From contig JAIROZ010000191.1 of NCBI GenBank assembly GCA_031257255.1, positions 1-33,735 of the forward strand: DNA of 33,735 nucleotides, read 5' to 3'. The position numbers and the translations under genes were made by a program. The notes under the pieces are model-generated. The model was given only the letters and a program-made list of their open reading frames with translations. It was not told the DNA's origin and searched no databases. The DNA comes from Spirochaetaceae bacterium. GTDB lineage: Bacteria; Spirochaetota; Spirochaetia; Treponematales; Breznakiellaceae. Position 1 is the stretch's first letter; every line of letters starts with the position of its first letter. Below are positions 30,163-33,735 of this stretch, one piece after another.

Positions 30163-31353
30163 TTATTTTAGCAGACGGTCTGTGTGCCACCAAACAAGTT
30201 TTGCTTCATAAATTCCGGCAAGCAGCGCGGAAATGATGCCGTCTGCGGACACATCAAAGGCAAAAAATTGCAGTTCGCTGTTGTCTACGCGGATGGCGCC
30301 GTGCGCTTTTTCTGCGCCCGTTTGACTATCTAAAACGAGTATCGAAAAGCCGTTGTCTACAGGAAAGTAGAAAAAAACCGAGCCGCCGGACATTGCGCCA
30401 AACATTGTATAAAGCAAATTTTCTGTACTGCGGCGGTTGTTTACAGTGATGCTGCCTTCGTAGAATGGAATATCAACATTGCCCTTGATTTCGCCTGTGG
30501 CGGCATCAATAGACCAGAGTACCGAGCGGTCGGGTTCTCTGCCGGTTTTGGTTTGCGTTATTTCATCAATAATTTCGTGGTCATAATCAATTTTTAGGTA
30601 TATGGTACGGGAATCCGGCGCGGCGGCAACTCCGTTTAAGACCGCTAACAGTTTGTCGCGGTCTTGCGGAACAGGCAGCGCCGAATCTCGTATTTTTGTT
30701 GTAGAAATGAGTATGCCGGCGCTGTCAAACCAGTAGATAACCGCGCCATGGGGAAGTTTGCACACTACCGCAAGTTCATCATTTACAGATGTATAAACAT
30801 TTTCGATATACGAAAATGGGCGTCCGCCCGGACCCTCCTGTCCTAGATAGTCAACAAAATTACCATCTACATCAAAGCGAAGCACTGTCCATGCAAGGAG
30901 CGCCCGTTCATCGCTGTCGTATGAATGGCGTTCGGAAGAAAGTTTATCTGCTACATAAATGTTCCGGCGCGAATCAACGGCAATAACACCGGGTTCTTGA
31001 AGTGGCCACGCGACAGCCCAGCGGGTTGCGCTCATCGTGTCAGACTTTGCCTTTAGAGTGAGGGGGATGGGGTTCGTTTCATCATTGTAAATCATAAAGA
31101 GAAGGTCGCCGAAAGAAGTGTAACGAAGTACCTTAGCGCCCGCGCCGTTGGCTATGTAAAAAAGCCCGTCCCTCATCGCAAGCGCAGTCCGCGCTCCGCT
31201 GCGCTCGCCTTGCAGTTTGAAAAGGTCGAGTTCATCCTCAAGTTTACCTATTCTGAATGTCCATAATTCTTCACGGTCAATCGAAACTTCACCATTTTTT
31301 AGACACGCAATACAAAAAACCACCGAAAAAATGAGTAACAAACGAAATTTCAT
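30163..31353 (-). CDS. Beta-propeller-like lipoprotein (hypothetical)
   Basis: A 396-residue lipoprotein with lipobox VVFCIAC (Cys17) and an N-terminal hydrophobic helix. The mature part is rich in short beta strands repeated about every 45-60 residues with NHL/six-bladed-propeller-like words: GLFYIANGAGAKVLRYTSFGDLL, GVIAVDSRRNIYVADKL, VLRFDVDGNFVDYLG, VIYWFDSAGILIS, ILVLDSQTGAEKAHG. This resembles a conserved spirochaete lipoprotein family of propeller type, but I cannot name it with certainty. It is preceded at 15 nt by the SRP RNA gene on the same strand and has no evident RBS, so it may be transcribed by read-through from the SRP RNA promoter. No catalytic motif seen. Confidence 0.75.
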   Translation of the reverse strand: MKFRLLLIFSVVFCIACLKNGEVSIDREELWTFRIGKLEDELDLFKLQGERSGARTALAMRDGLFYIANGAGAKVLRYTSFGDLLFMIYNDETNPIPLTLKAKSDTMSATRWAVAWPLQEPGVIAVDSRRNIYVADKLSSERHSYDSDERALLAWTVLRFDVDGNFVDYLGQEGPGGRPFSYIENVYTSVNDELAVVCKLPHGAVIYWFDSAGILISTTKIRDSALPVPQDRDKLLAVLNGVAAAPDSRTIYLKIDYDHEIIDEITQTKTGREPDRSVLWSIDAATGEIKGNVDIPFYEGSITVNNRRSTENLLYTMFGAMSGGSVFFYFPVDNGFSILVLDSQTGAEKAHGAIRVDNSELQFFAFDVSADGIISALLAGIYEAKLVWWHTDRLLK

Positions 31354-31368
31354 GGTATAAGTCCAAAA

Positions 31369-31471
31369 TCCGGGCAGGAGTGTCCACGGCGCAACGCTTA
31401 CCAGTTACCGTTGCTTCCTTCCGGACCTGGCGGGGTTCACCGGCAGCAACTCGCATGGTTCCTGCCACGGA
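31369..31471 (-). ncRNA. ffs: Signal recognition particle RNA (4.5S type)
   Basis: On the minus strand the domain IV core is nearly identical to other bacteria: CCAGGTCCGGAAGGAAGCA (about 31429-31411). The ends pair as expected: TCCGTGGCAGGA at the 5' end (31471-31460) with TCCTGCCCGGA at the 3' end (31379-31369), with one bulged T. Length is about 103 nt, the small bacterial type without an Alu domain. A promoter with proper spacing lies just upstream. It scaffolds Ffh for co-translational targeting of membrane proteins. Confidence 0.96.
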
Positions 31472-31476
31472 TTTTT

Positions 31477-31505
31477 AGCATAGCATATCTGTTAAGAACT
31501 GTCTA
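31477..31505 (-). promoter_or_regulatory. SRP RNA promoter
   Basis: On the minus strand TAGACA (31505-31500; 5/6 match to TTGACA), a 17-nt spacer and TATGCT (31482-31477). The predicted start 6-7 nt downstream (about 31471) agrees with the 5' end derived from the RNA structure. Confidence 0.75.
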
Positions 31506-31551
31506 GGTACGCATTGTTTGTCATATATGGACAGTGTGCGGCGGATGTTTT

Positions 31552-32619
31552 ATGATACTGCGTATGCTTGTTTATAAAGAATTGGCGCGTCCTCTGGAGG
31601 GAGAAAATCCGGCGGGCGAGGATTTATCCTACGACCCGCGCTATCTTGAAATGGACACTCTGGCGGCTGGTACGCCGGGCAGTCAGATTGGGAATTCATC
31701 TATCGAAGGTCATGCCGCCGACTGGAAAAAATTAAAAGAGCGCTGTCTTGCGCTCTGGGAAAAAACAAGGGATTTGCGGATAGCGGTCTACCTTGTGGTA
31801 GCGGAAACCGCCGGCGGAATGCTTGCGGACTGCGCAGATGCGCTCAAATTGCTTCTCTTTTTGATTCGGGACATGTGGGAACCGGTGTACCCGCGCCTTG
31901 ACCCGGAAGATGACAACGACCCCACCGAGCGGCTCAATATTATGGCAATGCTTTCTCCCGAACCGGGCGCGTTTAACGACCCGGTAATGTTCCTCTCCAA
32001 GTTTCGGGCTATGCTTCTGTCTCCCCCGCTGCCGTATACGCTGCGGGACCATCTCATCTCTATAGATGAACTGGAAACTGTAGACGGCAAAACCATTGAC
32101 CCCAATCTCATTACTGCCGAAATGATGGGAATTCCGCTAACGGAGATAGAAAAACAGGCGGCAGCGGCGCGGGATATTCAGGAAACCATTAAGGCAATTT
32201 GCGCCGCCGCCAACGAAAAACTTTCCGATGGCTATTCTCTTGGTATGTTATCCCTATCCGTAGAGGTAGACAGGCTTTGTAAATTCTATACCGGCTATAT
32301 GGAATCCTATGGCGGCGGAACGGCAACAGCCGAACCATCCGAGGCGGAAAACGGCGACAGCCCCGATTCGGCGGAGGTTCCGGTTCAGCGTGGAAATATA
32401 AAGATTGCTTCCTATAAACCGGAAAACAGGGCGGAAGCGCTTCTTCTTTTGCGAAAGGCATCAGAATATTTTCAGCGTGAGGAACCGAATAGCCCTATTC
32501 CCCTCCTTGTAAACCGCGCTCTGCGGCTTTCCGAGATGAATTTTATCGAATTGATTGAAGACATTGTGCCCGATGCCCTGCCGCGTGGAAAGGAAATTCT
32601 GGGAGTAAAAGAAGGTTAG
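31552..32619 (+). CDS. tssA: Type VI secretion TssA-like (ImpA-domain) protein
   Basis: A 355-residue cytoplasmic protein with the ImpA N-terminal domain (about 8-145): PLEGENPAGEDLSYDPRY, AADWKKLKERCLALWEKTRDLRIAVYL, then WEPVYPRLDPEDDNDPTERLNIMAML, all characteristic of TssA. The linker is acidic and Ser/Pro-rich (about 250-275). The C-terminal segment (RAEALLLLRKASEYFQREEPNSPIPLLVNRAL, then MNFIELIEDIVPD) is the short helical end seen in small TssA proteins. TssA initiates or caps the T6SS sheath at the baseplate. ATG 31552 is preferred over in-frame GTG 31534. No other tss gene is in the window. Its TAG overlaps the convergent radical SAM gene's TAA within TTAG (32616-32619). Name is firm at family level; role here is inferred. 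Confidence 0.88.
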   Translation: MILRMLVYKELARPLEGENPAGEDLSYDPRYLEMDTLAAGTPGSQIGNSSIEGHAADWKKLKERCLALWEKTRDLRIAVYLVVAETAGGMLADCADALKLLLFLIRDMWEPVYPRLDPEDDNDPTERLNIMAMLSPEPGAFNDPVMFLSKFRAMLLSPPLPYTLRDHLISIDELETVDGKTIDPNLITAEMMGIPLTEIEKQAAAARDIQETIKAICAAANEKLSDGYSLGMLSLSVEVDRLCKFYTGYMESYGGGTATAEPSEAENGDSPDSAEVPVQRGNIKIASYKPENRAEALLLLRKASEYFQREEPNSPIPLLVNRALRLSEMNFIELIEDIVPDALPRGKEILGVKEG

Positions 32620-33722
32620 GACAGTGCTTTCCTAGTCCGCTTGTCGTGTTCGCGCCCTTCCAGCGTCTTGTTATGGCAGAACACGATGTCGGCGCGGTTT
32701 TCGTTCCAAAGGTGGAACGCGCCGCCTTTACAGTCGGCGAATGAAGTACAGCGGGCGCAAAGACCGCGCTTCATCCAATTACGGTTACGCATCAGCGCAA
32801 AACGGGTGTTCCATACATCAAGAAAATTATCGCGGTAAATGCTGCCCTGCGCAAAGGCGCGGTTAATATTGGGGCAGGCGGAAATAGAGCCGTCAATAAG
32901 TACCGAAGCAATGTTGATTCCCGCCCGGCAGAAAAAGAAAGAATCGCGCACATGGTTTTCGTATATACCGGTATATGCCTCGCAGCTAAAGGTAACGCCA
33001 ATACGGCGGGCGGCGCGTTCATTTTTGATAAACCGCATTAGTGTATTTAATTCGGCGCTGTTTAATGAAAAATCTTCCACTCCGGCGGCGCGTCCAATGG
33101 GCGCGATGGTAAACAAGCGCCATGCCTTTATGTTTTTTGATATAAGCAAATCCCGCAGCGCTTCAAGTTCCTGTATATTTTTTTTATGTACGCATGTTAC
33201 AACATCATAATTAAGGCGCGGCGCGCCGCTGCTTCGCCGCGTATTCGCTATTAAGCAGAGCGCATTCAGCGCCGCGTCAAAACTATCCGTCCTGCCGCGC
33301 AGATGATTGTGCGTTTCTTTTAACCCGTCAAGGCTTACGGTAATTGTACTCATTCCCGCGTCAAGCAGTTTTGAATGTATATCTTTTGTGTATATAAGCC
33401 CGTTGGTAACTATACCCCAGAAAAAACCATGCGCGGCAAGACGCCTGCCGCAGTCCGCCAAATCGCGGCGCATAAGCGGTTCGCCGCCGGTTATTTGTAT
33501 GCTTATGCTGTGCGCCGGATACACAGTTTTGAGCGGCAGAATCGCGTTCAAAAAATCATCAAAAGGCATATCGGCAGGGGCGCTGTCCGCGCCGCCGCAG
33601 TCGGAACCGCAGTGCAGGCAGCGCAGATTGCAGCGCGTTGTACATTCCCAAAAAAGATACTTTAATTCGTGAAGTTTTGTTTCGTTATCGCGGAAAAGCC
33701 GGAAAAGCAAACGCTTGAACAT
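32616..33722 (-). CDS. Radical SAM/SPASM domain protein
   Basis: A 368-residue enzyme from ATG 33722; a TTG at 33731 also fits and the frame may extend beyond the window. The [4Fe-4S]-SAM motif is CNLRCLHC (CxxxCxxC, near residue 30), followed by QITGGEPLMRRDL and VSLDGLKETHNHLRG, the usual SAM-binding strands. The C-terminal SPASM region has the auxiliary-cluster cysteines: CRAGINIASVLIDGSISACPN, then GLCARCTSFADCKGGAFHLW and a last Cys in VFCHNK. SPASM enzymes usually modify a peptide or protein, but no small precursor gene is seen next to it. The N-terminus (RLFRDNETKLHELKYLFWECTTRC) recalls a radical SAM group that in Bacteroidetes pairs with a lipoprotein; that link is uncertain. Substrate unknown. 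The 3' end overlaps tssA by 4 nt tail to tail. Confidence 0.9.
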   Translation of the reverse strand: MFKRLLFRLFRDNETKLHELKYLFWECTTRCNLRCLHCGSDCGGADSAPADMPFDDFLNAILPLKTVYPAHSISIQITGGEPLMRRDLADCGRRLAAHGFFWGIVTNGLIYTKDIHSKLLDAGMSTITVSLDGLKETHNHLRGRTDSFDAALNALCLIANTRRSSGAPRLNYDVVTCVHKKNIQELEALRDLLISKNIKAWRLFTIAPIGRAAGVEDFSLNSAELNTLMRFIKNERAARRIGVTFSCEAYTGIYENHVRDSFFFCRAGINIASVLIDGSISACPNINRAFAQGSIYRDNFLDVWNTRFALMRNRNWMKRGLCARCTSFADCKGGAFHLWNENRADIVFCHNKTLEGREHDKRTRKALS

Positions 33723-33735
33723 CCTATTCAAGTTC

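Overview
The window looks like the chromosome of a spirochaete, most probably a host-associated (gut-type) Treponema. The evidence is a compact division/cell-wall (dcw) cluster in the order mraZ-rsmH-ftsL-murF-mraY-ftsW-ftsQ-ftsA-ftsZ without murE, murD, murC, murG or a PBP gene; a TmpC/PnrA-type nucleoside-binding lipoprotein; several signal-peptide-bearing outer-membrane barrel proteins; a bactofilin/M23 peptidase pair; and a decayed Rpn-type (PD-(D/E)XK) element. The species assignment is inference: there is no 16S or other marker gene here.

Layout. 1-354: intergenic DNA with repeats and hairpins. 355-1077 (+): small outer-membrane barrel protein. 7181-1234 (-): three-gene operon of a barrel protein, a membrane-bound class III cyclase-like protein and a 1,027-residue helical/TPR exported protein. 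7182-7580: AT-rich gap ending in a terminator. 8657-7581 (-): orphan BMP/TmpC lipoprotein. 8671-8806: a hairpin-forming intergenic repeat. 11836-8804 (-): outer-membrane barrel plus OmpA-like protein with FlgD-type Ig repeats. 12013-14204 (+): M23 peptidase, bactofilin and purN, tightly overlapping. 24363-14153 (-): the dcw cluster, then an HD-GYP-like gene. mraZ has a good promoter and 10-nt-spaced MraZ boxes. The ftsL/rsmH junction contains a second copy of the hairpin repeat, which supplies the rsmH stop codon. 25437-24517 (-): a paralogue of the barrel protein at 6330. 25520-27642 (+): a P-loop protein with an Asp23-like tail, and a TPR protein with a degenerate metallopeptidase-like site, followed by a clear terminator. 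29417-27756 (-): exported NagZ-like GH3 glycosidase. 29444-30150: a 0.7-kb unit bounded by long inverted repeats and holding an Rpn fragment. 31353-30163 (-): lipoprotein directly behind the SRP RNA gene (31471-31369). 31552-32619 (+): a TssA-like type VI secretion protein. 33722-32616 (-): radical SAM/SPASM enzyme.

Most genes concern the cell envelope: septal peptidoglycan synthesis and division (dcw), cell shape (bactofilin/M23), wall recycling (GH3), and outer-membrane or periplasmic structure (barrels, OmpA, TPR and lipoproteins). Signalling is represented by the cyclase-like and HD-GYP-like proteins; both deviate from consensus at metal-binding positions. The most unusual signals are non-coding: a family of intergenic hairpins with arms of degenerate heptamers, and the Rpn element whose arms each carry an outward-facing mini-ORF, one of which runs in frame into the GH3 signal peptide. 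No CRISPR array, tRNA or rRNA was seen.
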